Source: Hepsetus odoe (Eukaryota; Chordata; Actinopteri; Characiformes; Hepsetidae). From it: 64,000 bases of DNA. Under the pieces are notes generated by a model. The model had not been told where the DNA came from. It saw only the letters and a list, made by a program, of their open reading frames with translations, and made no database searches. A program made the translations under genes and the position numbers. Location of the stretch: NCBI GenBank assembly GCA_017165825.1, contig CM029387.1, positions 752,363 to 816,362 of the forward strand, in the 5' to 3' direction. How positions within the stretch are numbered: the first letter of the stretch is position 1; the number at the start of each line of letters is the position of its first letter. Shown here one piece after another: positions 1 to 9,845 of this stretch.

Positions 1-125
1 GATTTTAAAGCAACCAGTTTTAAAGCAGATTTTTTTTAAAATTTTTTTTATCTACTTTGCATTATGATAAATTTTTAATGGAGAAAGATGTTCAACTTGG
101 ATTTACGTCTATACTGTACATGACT

Positions 126-163
<38 letters not shown>

Positions 164-291
164 ATATCACAGATTTACTAAAGATTTTTAAATTTGGCAT
201 TTTATCACCCAGAGCCTGACGACTCCTGGAGGTTCTGGTTCACGTGTTTGGTGACTTGAGGTGTTTAAGGCTGTCTGGTTTTTACCTGCAG

Positions 292-482
292 GACTCGTAC
301 GTGTTGGATTATTTTGGGAATCTGAGCGAGTATCTGCACACAGGCGCTCCGGTTTACTTCGTGGTGGAAGAGGGTCATGATTACCGCACCTCGAATGGCC
401 AGAACCAAGTGTGCGGTGGAGTGGGCTGCAACAACGACTCTCTGCTCCAGCAGGTCTACACCGCCTCCCTCATGAGTGACTA
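292..482 (+). CDS. npc1: NPC1 exon A (lumenal domain, first exon in window)
   Basis: The acceptor is TTTTTACCTGCAG before 292; the donor GTGAGT starts at 483. The 191 bp begin on a codon boundary with DSYVLDYF and leave two bases (TA) that complete Tyr with the next exon. It encodes part of the cysteine-rich lumenal loop, including VYFVVEEGHDY and CGGVGCNNDSL. NLS and NDS are possible glycosylation sequons. Confidence 0.93.
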
Positions 483-1379
483 GTGAGTGTCCCGGGTTTC
501 ACACCCGTTAATGCTCAGCTTGTTCAAAGGCGGTTTTTCTAAAAAAAAAAAATTGCACAAAGTTCTTCTTGTGTGGGAACTAGAGAGCTTCATGGTTCCT
601 CTGTTGACAAAATGAGCAGTTTTGATCTTTGACGAGACCTTGGTATCTGAAGGTTGTGGGTTTGAGCCCTGTGCTAGCAGGTTACACTGAGGTTCTACCC
701 AGGGGTTGCTGGTGCTCTAGTGGTAGGATACTTGCCTATAGACCAAGATGTTGCAGCTTCGAGTCCCACCTCCAGCTCCACCGCTGGGTTCTGGATAAGA
801 GCATCAGCTAAATGCTGTAAATGTGAGCACCGTGTGCCAAAACCAAACACATGCTCTGTATTTAACGCGCACACATACCGTCCGGCAGCGGGCAGACAGA
901 TCCAGGGAGGAAATCTTGGTGTAAAATAAGTTCGAAAAGATTTGAAATGTGCCTCAAACACTGCACAGGCCTTATTTTAGATTCTAGGGTTGGGATTTTC
1001 AGAAAATTTGCGAAAGTCGAGGAACGGGTCAACGTTTGCATACAACTCGGAGGTGGCATCATTTTTTCTTAGTGATGGCACTGATTATGGCAGCGTAGTG
1101 GCCGTTGTGGTGGTGATGATGGGGCACTGACTGATCTTCCTTCTGTTGTAACCTGCCAGCACCAAGATCGGCACCACGCCGTCCTCCTGGTTGGACGACT
1201 ACTTTGACTGGATCAAGCCCCAGTCGTCCTGCTGCCGATACTACAACAACTCCGGAGCGTTCTGCAACGCCTCAGGTAAACCATTAGCCGCAGAGTCAAC
1301 ACTCACTGCCCCACCAGTCCAACCTTCTCAAACATGTGTTTAGTCCAGGCTTGTTTGGTGACTGATTTGTTTATTAAAA

Positions 1380-1417
<38 letters not shown>

Positions 1418-4400
1418 GCTTCTTTCACCTGTGTCTTCTAAAGTTGTTTCAAGGTGTCCATATCAATAACATAAAGATGAATAATACACATGTCCATCAC
1501 CTCATCTAACCTGCCCTGAATCCCTGAACCTCATGGGGTTGTGTGTGTGGTGGGGTGTTTTTTTTTTTCTCTCTTTTCTGTATTGTGTCCTGACGCTTCT
1601 CTAATTTGGGATGAACTTCATGTCCGTGTTGCAGTGGTGGATCCGTCCTGTGTGCACTGCAGGCCTATGACTCCCAGCGGGAAACTGAGACCTAACGGCA
1701 CAGACTTCATGAGGTTTCTTCCAATGTTCCTGTCTGATAACCCCAACATCAAGTGTGGAAAAGGGTGTGTATGACTTCATCCTGAGTGTTGGTTAATAAG
1801 GAGCTTTTCACAGGGGGCTTAGTGTTCTAGCTGCAGTTCTAGACCTCCATCTTTGTTGGAGATGGGTGGTATTATTTGTGGCACAGATTTATTTTAATCT
1901 CCAATGATGTTCCAGCCTTTGATCACTCAGTCGTCGCTCTTTCACTTTAGTTCACCTCGTATGTATGTGAGCAATGTTTTTACAGTGAATACCATCGACA
2001 AGAAACTTTCCAGAAACTCCTCGTGAAGCAAGTGGAGAAGCTCCCTGAGAACATGAACTGGAGGAAGAAAAGAAGAGGACCAAGCCTGAAAAGGAGACTC
2101 TCCCCAGGAGAATAACAGAAACCTCTGAAAAGAAACCCATAATCCATGAGGACCAACCAAGGAAGGAAGATGCAGAGGGGAGGAAGAAATGGAAATGGGC
2201 CGCCACAGCAGTTCGTCCCTAAACGGGAGAAGCCGAAAGAAGGCGAGTGGAGCTGAGGAAGGTCTACAAATAATCCCAAACTCTCTAAGAAGGACACGTG
2301 CAGCCATTTGTTTTTGTAAAACGAAATCTGTTCTGCGCAGCTCGGAATCATTTGATGTTCCATGCTCACCAAGTCACTCTGAACAGGAAGTTCATAACAT
2401 GTTTGATTGTGTGTCTAGTATTGACCTGAACTTTGACCTATGACTCAGTCAAAGGTCAAGTGAAAGTGACTATTCTCATTGTGAAACACGACGCACTGTG
2501 ATTTTACACTCTCAAACATGTGCAGCAGGGGACAGCTGATTAAAGTGCCTGGGGAGCAATGACAGGGACAGTACCCTGCTCAAGCTACCTCAGGGCTGCC
2601 TACTGGTCTGGGATTCGAAACCATGACCTTCCGATCCTGGGACCAGCTCCCTAAACACTAGCCCACTGCTGCATGTTAATGTGCAGATTTATCAGGTTAA
2701 TAAACCGTGTTGTTAATCCTTTTATGTACAATATTTGAAACACTGTATCTTGTTTCTTTAGTCTTGCTCACAATCAGGCCTTTAGATGGTGTCCATAATG
2801 TCTTGAGGACTCTCACAGTAATGTCCCTGTCTTCTTCTGTAGAGGTCACGCGGCGTACAGCACTGCTGTGGTCCTGAAGGACAACAACACCGACGTGGGG
2901 GCCACCTACTTCATGAGCTACCACGCCATCCTGAAGACTTCGTCAGACTTTATCAGCGCCATGAAGATGGCTCGTGAACTGGCCCACAACATTTCTGCCT
3001 CCATGGGGCTTGAAAACCAGACCTACCGTGTCTTCCCGTACAGGTAAAGCGGTCCCGGGGTGTCCGAGCTCCGGACCAGTGTCTTCAACACTTATCTTTT
3101 ATGTGGAGTTTGGGTTCGTGTTGGATGGAGAATTTGTTCCTAAAGCCTTTCTAGGAGCCGAGGGACTTGCACTGTTTTTCAAAACTGGTTTTCTCTGCTG
3201 AAACGCTGTGCAAAGTTCAGGCAGCAGGAAGTCGTCCCCGCTGACCCGTCTCTGTTAGGAGTCCTAAAGATTGCGCAAGTCGTAGCATGTGTTAAACTGA
3301 GCTCCGGGCAAGGAACCGATCCTTGTTCTGCACAGAACGCTCCCCTTCCTTCTCTGTACTTCAGGGTGGGGCGAAATTCTTAGACTTGAAGCACGTTCTG
3401 CAGCGTGTTCAGCTTGCACGAATACACTGCACGAATAACCAAAGGCCGGCTGTTCCGTTTGTGATGAACCTGTTTAACGGGATCCAGCGTTTTACACTGG
3501 AGCCCAATCTCCGCACACCCCCAGGCTTTCAGACCCCAACCCTGCTTTCACAGACACGACCGAGCAGGATCTCGGCTTCACCCAGTTTTGCTGTTTACAC
3601 GTCTGTACCTCTATTTTCAGTGCTTGTGAATTATTTTTGTTTATCCTGCACTTGAAATATCCCGAATCCAGTGTTTCGTTGATTTGTATACCGTTTTTCT
3701 TCCTTTGCCCATCAGTTAGAACATGCGTAATTAAACCGTAAACCCTCGTAATTAAATCTTAGAAAATAAAGGGTTCTAAGGCTAAATTAAGGTTGTTTTA
3801 ACTTTTTTTTTTTTGTGTTTGTTTTGTTAGTGCAACTTTTTATGGGGAAACATTGAACATTTTTGGTTTTGTGAGCAGCTCTGAGGGTTATGTAAGGTGA
3901 ATAACACCTTTTTCTTTTTCCTTACTCTCCATTTTTCTTCCCACAGTGTGTTCTATGTGTTCTACGAGCAGTACCTCACCATCGCCCACGACACCGCTCG
4001 GAACCTCGGCATGTCTCTGGGTGCCATCTTTGTGGTCAGCATGGTGCTCCTGGGCTTCGAGCTGTGGTCTGCTGTGATCGTCTCGCTTACCATCGCCATG
4101 ATCCTCATCAACATGTTCGGAGTTATGTGGCTGTGGGACATCAGCCTCAACGCCGTCTCGCTCGTAAACCTGGTCATGGTGAGTCGAAGAACCTGCAGCT
4201 ATGGGAACCTGCAGCGCTGGTTCCTGTACCTCTTGTAAACCGGCAGAGCTGCCCGTGTTCGCTCATAACATTGGGGTGTGTGTGTGTGTGTGTGTGTGTT
4301 AGAGCTGTGGTATATCAGTAGAGTTCTGCAGTCACATCGTCCGGGCGTTCTCCATCAGTACCAAGAGCACCAGGGTGGAGAGGGCTGAGGAGGCTCTGGC

Positions 4401-6233
4401 ACACATGGGCAGCTCTGTAAGTATCAATCTCAAAGCATCATAGATAGATAGATAGATATCTATACACACACACACACACGTGTTAACGTTCAAGCTGCTT
4501 CATCAGCAGGGGGCTTGCTCGTTTCACAGTCCTGGAAGCTGGATCTCAGCTCGGTTTGGTGACTTCCCTCTGCAGACTCGCCCCGTTCATCTCCTTTTGA
4601 AGGAGTTTGTGGAGGAAAGCTGACCGCGGGCCCCTGATCTTATTCATTATAATTATATGGAGGATACATGACTCTGATGTTCTTTTAATGGCGTCTGTTT
4701 TTAGGTGTTCAGCGGCATCACATTGACCAAGTTCGGTGGGATCCTGATCCTGGCCCTCTCCAAATCCCAGATCTTCCAGGTCTTCTATTTCCGCATGTAT
4801 TTGTCCATCGTGCTGCTGGGAGCGACCCACGGCCTCATCTTCCTGCCCGTGCTCCTCAGCTACGCAGGTACGGGGGGGGGGGGGGTCTGAATTCTCCAGA
4901 CATTTCCCGTTGGAGATCCTCTGATCTCTGTGCTTGTGCACAATAAAGCAGAGGTTCTCCAACTCGTCCCCGCGATGCTCAGATTGTTCCTTTACCCAGA
5001 ACATCATTTAGTGTACTTTGAGGTGCAGTTTGAGAACCTCTGCAATAAATGTCATAAACGGAACAGCAGCAGCGATTTGCATAATGAAGTTCAAGTGGGT
5101 TTTTTTTGTTACTGAGCAAAAGCTCATCACTAAAGATGTGAGGATCAGGATCGCTGGAACTGCTGCTTTTAGCTGTGTGACACATTTGTCTTTTGTGGGT
5201 TAATCAGACCTTTAAATAGTATCAAACATGAGCGATTCTGTTTCAGCAGGTTTCTCGTCACAGCATGTGACTGATAGACTAGAACAGAAGAGAAGCAAAG
5301 CTGCATTTCTCACGCCATGGAAACCAGTTCCTAAAGCAGGAAGTCAAACACTGTGTAAAATAAAAAATCAACATGCATGACAAAGTTTGGTGAAAGCTCG
5401 AACGTCCACAGTGACCTTCTGACTCCAGATGAGCTCAAGCAGTCGAGACCTGGATCCCAGTTTATTGTTCTTGGTTTAGAACTGGAGCCACGCGGCTGAT
5501 GTTGCTAAAATGTGGTCACCCAAATCTTTCTGCCCAAAACACACTCGACCCTCCTCCAGATCTTCATGAAGGTGGATTAACTTCTGGGTGTGGTTTAGGG
5601 CACAGCAGGACTTACTGTCTCTGCAAACATCAGCTGAACTTTCTTTTTAAAGCGGGGCCTTTACTGGAGCAAATAACTCTCTCAGTTGTTTCTGTAGGTA
5701 AACGTGTCCCTGGACCACCACGGCACTGTGGCCTGAAATAATCCAAAAGAGAGATCAATAAACATGATGATCTGTTCTGTTCTTTATATGGGATAATGTA
5801 CAAAAACTGAGGGGGAAAGAAAAAACGCAGAATGTATCATTTAAATCTAGAGACTGAAACATAACCAGAGATGAATGAATCTGGAATACAGAGTATATAA
5901 ATAGATCTAGAATTGGTTCTGAATCTGGAGAAACCTGATCCCAGATCAGTCTGAACAGCAGCCCTGGAGTTTGTAGAGACAGTAAGTCCTTCTGTGTCCT
6001 AAACCGCACCCACAAGTCTGATGCACCTTCATGAAGATCTGGAGGTTTGATTGGGTGGAGAGCTTTAAAGGGTGAAGCAGTAAGTCTGCCGTCTTTATGA
6101 TGGTTTCGTTCTAACGAGAAGGAAGATCTGACTGTTCCTCTGCTCCACAGGCCCGTCTGTTAATAAAGCCAAAGCCGTGGCCGTCCGCAGCAGGTTCGTC
6201 AACACCGAGCGTGAACCTCTGCTAAAGCACTGA
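292..6233 (+). CDS. npc1: NPC1, C-terminal part (eight coding exons, 5' part outside window)
   Basis: NPC1 moves cholesterol received from NPC2 across the late-endosomal/lysosomal membrane. Exons 292-482, 1160-1275, 1635-1764, 2843-3043, 3947-4178, 4303-4416, 4705-4867 and 6151-6233 join in phase to 410 codons including TGA. They match roughly the last third of the ~1278-residue family: the cysteine-rich third lumenal domain (CCR, CNAS, CGKG motifs, several N-glycosylation sequons), then the last membrane-helix bundle (VFYVFYEQYLT, NMFGVMWLW, LNAVSLVNLVM, ATHGLIFLPVLLSY) and a short cytosolic tail. The tail EREPLLKH keeps an ExxxLL acidic-dileucine lysosomal sorting signal. Every intron has GT and AG. 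Eight terminal exons would correspond to human exons 18-25 if the 25-exon structure is conserved (inference). NPC1L1 is less likely because the tail and loop motifs are NPC1-like. No frameshift or stop is seen, so the gene looks functional. Confidence 0.95.
483..1159 (+). other. npc1: NPC1 intron with SINE pieces
   Basis: Between exons A and B. It holds a tRNA-like SINE head and tail at about 693-820 and a fragment of the abundant CTTTCACTTT-tailed SINE near 840-905. Nothing else recognisable. Confidence 0.6.
693..820 (+). repeat. tRNA-derived SINE copy (family C)
   Basis: A box-A-like GCTCTAGTGG, a box-B-like TTCGAGTCCC, then the tail motif GGATAAGAGCATCAGCTAAATG shared (as reverse complement) with copies at 26783, 29341 and 59197. 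It is a retroposed element, not a tRNA gene: no cloverleaf 3' half follows. Confidence 0.55.
1160..1275 (+). CDS. npc1: NPC1 exon B
   Basis: The acceptor CCTGCCAG ends at 1159 and the donor GTAAAC starts at 1276. The 116 bp finish the split Tyr codon, then read TKIGTTPSSWLDDYFDW and SCCRYYNNSGAFCNAS. The paired cysteines and the WxDDYFDW motif are typical of the NPC1 C-terminal lumenal domain. One base is left for the next exon. Confidence 0.93.
1276..1634 (+). other. npc1: NPC1 intron with poly(T)
   Basis: A 359-bp intron with a T homopolymer at about 1383-1416, the likely remnant of a reverse-inserted retroposon tail. No coding signal. Confidence 0.6.
1635..1764 (+). CDS. npc1: NPC1 exon C
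   Basis: The acceptor GTTGCAG ends at 1634; the donor GTGTGT starts at 1765. The 130 bp read VVDPSCVHCRPMTPSG, then FMRFLPMFLSDNPN and CGKG. This is the loop around the human P1007 hotspot. The phase joins perfectly to the next exon (GG|A). Confidence 0.93.
1765..2842 (+). other. npc1: NPC1 intron
   Basis: A purine-rich stretch (about 1990-2230) gives spurious ORFs on both strands. A minus-oriented SINE occupies 2456-2675. No other feature is seen. Confidence 0.6.
2456..2675 (-). repeat. tRNA-derived SINE (family A), NPC1 intron
   Basis: Family A has a tRNA-like head (GGCAGCGGTGGCCTAG), a body with GGTACCGTCCCC and GAGCAAGG, and a tail CACTTTCACTTT. This copy reads in reverse: GTGAAAGTGACTATT at the left, GATTCGAAACC near the right. 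It is diverged. Confidence 0.7.
2843..3043 (+). CDS. npc1: NPC1 exon D
   Basis: The acceptor TTCTTCTGTAG ends at 2842; the donor GTAAAG starts at 3044. The 201 bp read GHAAYSTAVVLKDNN, then VGATYFMSYHAILKTSSDFI and end in YRVFPY at the lumen/membrane border. The DFI tripeptide aligns, from memory of the family, with human Ile1061, the residue changed in the common I1061T disease allele; Ile is kept here. Confidence 0.93.
3044..3946 (+). other. npc1: NPC1 intron, nothing recognised
   Basis: About 0.9 kb without a recognisable repeat or coding signal. An AATAAA at about 3765 is present in sense but lies inside an intron. Confidence 0.5.
3947..4178 (+). CDS. npc1: NPC1 exon E (membrane helices)
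   Basis: A long pyrimidine tract and CCCACAG precede 3947; the donor GTGAGT starts at 4179. The 232 bp encode SVFYVFYEQYLTIAHD, then hydrophobic helices containing LGAIFVVSMVLLGFELW and NMFGVMWLWDISLNAV, ending NLVM on a codon boundary. These are helices of the resistance-nodulation-division-like second half of NPC1. Confidence 0.94.
4276..4299 (+). repeat. (GT)n microsatellite at the NPC1 exon F acceptor
   Basis: About 12 GT units ending four bases before the exon. It replaces the polypyrimidine tract of the 124-bp intron. Confidence 0.9.
4303..4416 (+). CDS. npc1: NPC1 exon F
   Basis: 114 bp, exactly 38 codons, phase 0 on both sides: SCGISVEFCSHIVRAF, then RVERAEEALAHMGSS. The acceptor TTAG sits directly after a (GT)n run (about 4276-4299) instead of an ordinary pyrimidine tract. 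The donor GTAAGT starts at 4417. The upstream intron is only 124 bp. Confidence 0.94.
4439..4480. repeat. (GATA)n/(CA)n compound microsatellite
   Basis: Short ATAG units followed by a CA run in the intron after NPC1 exon F. Confidence 0.8.
4705..4867 (+). CDS. npc1: NPC1 exon G (membrane helices)
   Basis: The acceptor CTGTTTTTAG ends at 4704; the donor GTACGG starts at 4868 and runs straight into a G10-type homopolymer. The 163 bp read VFSGITLTKFGGILIL, KSQIFQVFYFRMYL and ATHGLIFLPVLLSYA, the last two membrane helices. One base is left for the Gly codon completed by the final exon. Confidence 0.94.
4868..6150 (+). other. npc1: Last NPC1 intron, containing a fold-back repeat
   Basis: 1.28 kb. 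It holds an inverted repeat (5553-6046) described separately. No exon-like sequence was seen between exons G and H, and their phases join directly. Confidence 0.6.
5553..6046. mobile_element. Candidate fold-back / MITE-like element
   Basis: The left end reads CCTCCAGATCTTCATGAAGG and the right end is its reverse complement. Matching continues inward for roughly 90 bases (GTGTGGTTTAGG, GGACTTACTGTCTCT). The interior is unrelated AT-rich DNA with no transposase ORF. A solo arm of the same sequence is at about 17603-17720 and a short piece at 53210-53240. No clear target-site duplication was found. Confidence 0.5.
6151..6233 (+). CDS. npc1: NPC1 terminal coding exon with dileucine tail
   Basis: The acceptor TCTGCTCCACAG ends at 6150. 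The exon reads GPSVNKAKAVAVRSR, then NTEREPLLKH and TGA at 6231-6233. GPSVNKAK is the family's conserved start of the cytosolic tail. EREPLL fits [DE]xxxL[LI]. Human ends LLNF, so the last two residues differ but the sorting core is kept. Confidence 0.92.
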
Positions 6234-7530
6234 CGCCCCGGGGACGCTAAACCGCATGGGACTACACGGGTACAGTGGACTTCTTCAGTGCACACTCACT
6301 CACACACACTAACACACACGCTCTCATATCGACTAAGACTCTAACTCAGGACCTGATTTGGGAGCGAAAACCAAATGGGAATTTCCTCTGGACTGTTACT
6401 GTGGTTGTCCCGGCAACAAAGCTACTTTTGCAGGAAAACTGAAGCTACGTTGGACATGAAGAGTGAGAATCAGCACCGCAAGCTTTAACACCCTTTTATA
6501 CACCGGATTATCCTGAACCCTCATCTACACATCCGGCTGTACACTCGGAGATCGTGAGGGTTCATTGCGGGGTTTTTTTTTTTTTTTTCTCTCCTCTTTC
6601 TCTGTTCTATTTATATTCTCACTGTTTTTGTCAATTATTTGAAAAGAGTTTCTGCATCAAACTCCACCTTGCGATCATTTCAGTTCATAAACGAGAAGTG
6701 CTGAGGCTCGACGGGACGCGCGAAGAGTGAACTCTAAACACGAGCTGTATCGGGACGGTTTCTCACAATGTTCTTGGGATTTCTGCGTTCACTCTTCTAT
6801 TGTTCCGTCAAGAAAGAGCCGCTAGAATACTGAGGATGGCGGAATCTGCGTTCCCTCTGTGGGGTTCTGAGCGGAACTGAGCGGGAATTCGCTCAGGCGG
6901 AGTTTAATTCCACGGTTGTCCCGTTTTCAGCTCGGTCACAAAGTGTGATCACAACCTTGAGTGTGATGTGGAGGTAATGAATTAATAGTTCAATTATAGG
7001 AGCGATAATTAATTAACAGCTTGAATTTTGGGATTTGTAACTCGTGCACGCGGTGGAGATTATAGAGAGGAACTCTAAGAGGTGTAGGTTTAAATTGGAT
7101 CAGATTATTTTCACAGAAGAGTGTCCTCCGTAGAGAACGTTCTCCTTTTGTCCTAAAAAATCAACCAAACGTGTTGACGCGCAGATGTTTGATCGACACT
7201 ATTAAAGAGCTGCAGGATTTGAACGAGTGAGATCTTCGTTCACAAACCACATTCTGCCGTCTGTTTCTCCACACGCATCTTTTTAAAAACCATCATCAGT
7301 TGTGAGATCTAAAATACCTCGGAGATCGTTTGGTTGCAACATTGTGTCATGAAAGATTCTGGAGGGCCAAGCTTTGATGTTCCAAAAGACAAATGTTACT
7401 GGCACAACAAAAGTTGGGAAGGTTCATTTTTAAAAACCATTTTAACATTAAAATCTAAAACCTTTTCAGTTTGTTTTCATTCTGTGGTGAACTTTGTGAT
7501 TTTTGAATAAAAGCGCTACTAATTTGTAAA
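6234..7530 (+). other. npc1: NPC1 3' UTR
   Basis: After the TGA there is about 1.3 kb of non-repetitive sequence without a long ORF, up to a poly(A) signal at 7506-7511. A short T run lies near 6570-6588. No SINE is seen inside it, in contrast to the flanks. The cleavage position is inferred. Confidence 0.7.
7506..7511 (+). promoter_or_regulatory. npc1: Poly(A) signal AATAAA for NPC1
   Basis: Canonical AATAAA about 1.27 kb past the NPC1 stop, followed within 60 bases by a GT-rich stretch (ATGTGTACTGGTG) that fits a downstream cleavage element. It is the best placed AATAAA on the + strand after the stop. Confidence 0.65.
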
Positions 7531-8106
7531 TTATTGATCCAGTTGTCGTCATTCATGTGTACTGGTGTTATCAGACGAGCGTGGTGTCGGAGCACCTGTC
7601 GGAGGGGAGGAGTATAAATCGCTTCCGTCCAGGTCGAAAGAAAGCAGCAGAATTCCATCAGGCTCGCTTTTATTGAAAGGCTCCCGTTCCTTCATGCACA
7701 TTATGCAGACAGGAAGATAAAAGTGCTCCGTGTCTGTGCTTCCTGCAGTTTTTCTCTTTAAAAGGGTTTTTAGTGACCAATTAAAGGGCAACAAAAAGGA
7801 ACTCCAGCTCACTTTTAAAGGTCTGAAATTTTTGTAAAAACCTACAAAATATTGTTTGTGGTTTCTTTAGTTTTGCTGAGGGCTGACCAATCATGATTTG
7901 AGGAGTTCATCGTGTGTGTGTGTGTGTGTGTGTGTCAGGAAAAGCGCTTCAGTGGAATGTTCTCATTTACTCCCTGCTGTTCTCTCTTCAGCCACAAGGT
8001 GGCGACAGCTTACTTTATCACGCTTGCAGTGGGAAATGCACTGATTCAGCTTTCTGCAGTCTCCATTCACCTCCTGTTTCTTCATTGAGTTCAAGCCCCA
8101 TTTAAA

Positions 8107-8142
<36 letters not shown>

Positions 8143-8819
8143 CATCCAATCCAAGGTGCCGGAATGAAACCGCTGCCCTCTTTAAGGTGGAATGCAACTT
8201 TCCAATAAAAAGCCAGTGAACTTGAGCGCCATGTTTCTTCCCAGTTTACAGTGCAAATCTTGACCCCATGGCTGACCCGGAGGTTGTGGAGTAGCTGACC
8301 TGAGCTGACTGGCTTTCGTGAGCTATTGTCATACAAGCTGGTGATTCATCTTTTATTGATCTCTTTCTGCCCCCCCACGCCCTCGCGGTGGAGCTGGGAT
8401 GAAATATTGATGTCCCCTGGTCATCGTTCTCCAGGGGGTGACGACACAGTTGCCTTTTATTGCGTGTCTCCTTTTAGTCTTTCCCCCGAATGTTCTCCAA
8501 GGCCTTCCCTGCTCTCAGATCATGGTTTTCAGTTTATCTTTATCTGATCATCAAGTAGAAGTGAGTTAGGGATGAAGCGGTTATCAGTTTTAATGAAATC
8601 AGCCTGTAACTCTTACAGCCACGCAGCGGTTCGGGACGTCTACGTACAGCCTGTCAAAAGTTCGGTTAATACCAGTGCAGAGTCTTTGGTGGGAATAAAG
8701 CCCACCAGTTCAGGATGAGGGGAAACCTGTACCTTATCCAACAAATTAAGAATCTAGTTTGTTTCCCAGCAGAGCTGGAGGCTGTCTGACCCACTTATTT
8801 CTGCAGTTTCCATCAAAAG

Positions 8820-9061
8820 GGCAGCGGTGGCCTGGTGTTTAGGGACGAGGCCACAGGATCGTACGGTTGTGGGTTCAAATCCCAGACCAGTAGGTTGGCC
8901 AGAGGTACACTTGAGCAAGGTACCGTCCCCATCAATGATACCCAGGCACTTTCAATGGATCCTGCTGCGTGTGTTTGTGTGTGGCTAAAATGCAGAGGTG
9001 TAATTTCTTTGTGAAACAGCACAGTGAACTACAACGACAAGAATAGTCACTTTCACTTTCA
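8820..9061 (+). repeat. tRNA-derived SINE (family A)
   Basis: Full-length-looking copy: head GGCAGCGGTGGCCTGG, box-B-like GGTTCAAATCCC, body GAGCAAGGTACCGTCCCC, tail AGTCACTTTCACTTTC. Confidence 0.8.
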
Positions 9062-9479
9062 ATGTTTACCGTCGAGTTAGTTATTCTCTGCACTAGAGCC
9101 GTCATCGCCTGTGACTCCGTCGCTGTAGGTCCTCACAGCTGTGATGTTCAGGTTATTGAGTCACTTTTGGAAGTTTTCCACAACGAAGAACACACGGGCC
9201 CCCAATTTGTATCCACATGTGCCTTGATCTCCGTGTTTCCTTCCATCAGAAAAAGTAGATCCGTTCTAGACGCAGGCTCAAAGCTGAGCTCTGTTTGGAT
9301 CAGGTTTCCTTGAAGGGGGTTCTGTTCAGCTCATCTATGAAGCCCAGCCCAACCAGTTTGGTTCTGATCAGTCTGAAGTTCAGGTGTCATAGAAACATTA
9401 ACTGCCAACAGCAGGGTTCTCCTCATCATTTTAAAGAAGTTTAGAAGTTGATCAGATGGTTTGGCTGAGTACAGATGCT

Positions 9480-9845
9480 TGATCTAGGGGTTGAATTTAG
9501 AGGTCTATTGTAGAGCTTTCGATGGTGGACGGGGGACAGCATAGACAGGTGTCAGAAGCTTCAGACCGGTCCATCAGAACCAGCAGAGCCTTTTCAGCAC
9601 GTTGTGCTGCAGCAGCTCTTCTGTGGTAGCAGATAGATCAGCATCGCCGGCACATGCCTGAGTCTTTAAACTCAGTGTTCCTGTTGTCAGTTCACAGGTT
9701 CTCCTTCCTTGGAGCACTTCAGGTTGGTACTGACACACTGCATACCAGGCACACCTGACAAGACCTGCCAAGCTGGAGATGTTCTGACCCAGTTCGTCCA
9801 TTGTTTCCTTATAATCATCCATCTTTCCTGCTTATAACATGAAGA
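9480..9845 (+). mobile_element. Old DNA-transposon-like repeat fragment
   Basis: It shares phrases with the copy at 12395-13035 (GAGATG/GTTCTGACCCAG, GTACTGACACACTGCA, GGTGGACGGGGGACAGCAT) and with a repeat widespread in fish genomes that I recall but cannot name with certainty. No intact ORF. Confidence 0.4.

Noticed and set aside
1942..2372. Overlapping 121-, 84- and 130-codon ORFs on the minus strand
   Set aside because: Shadow frames of a purine-rich NPC1 intron segment, with no domain and no splice logic.
292..6233. NPC1L1 instead of NPC1
   Set aside because: The cytosolic tail GPSVNKAK...LL, the lumenal motifs and the linkage to CABLES1 fit NPC1.
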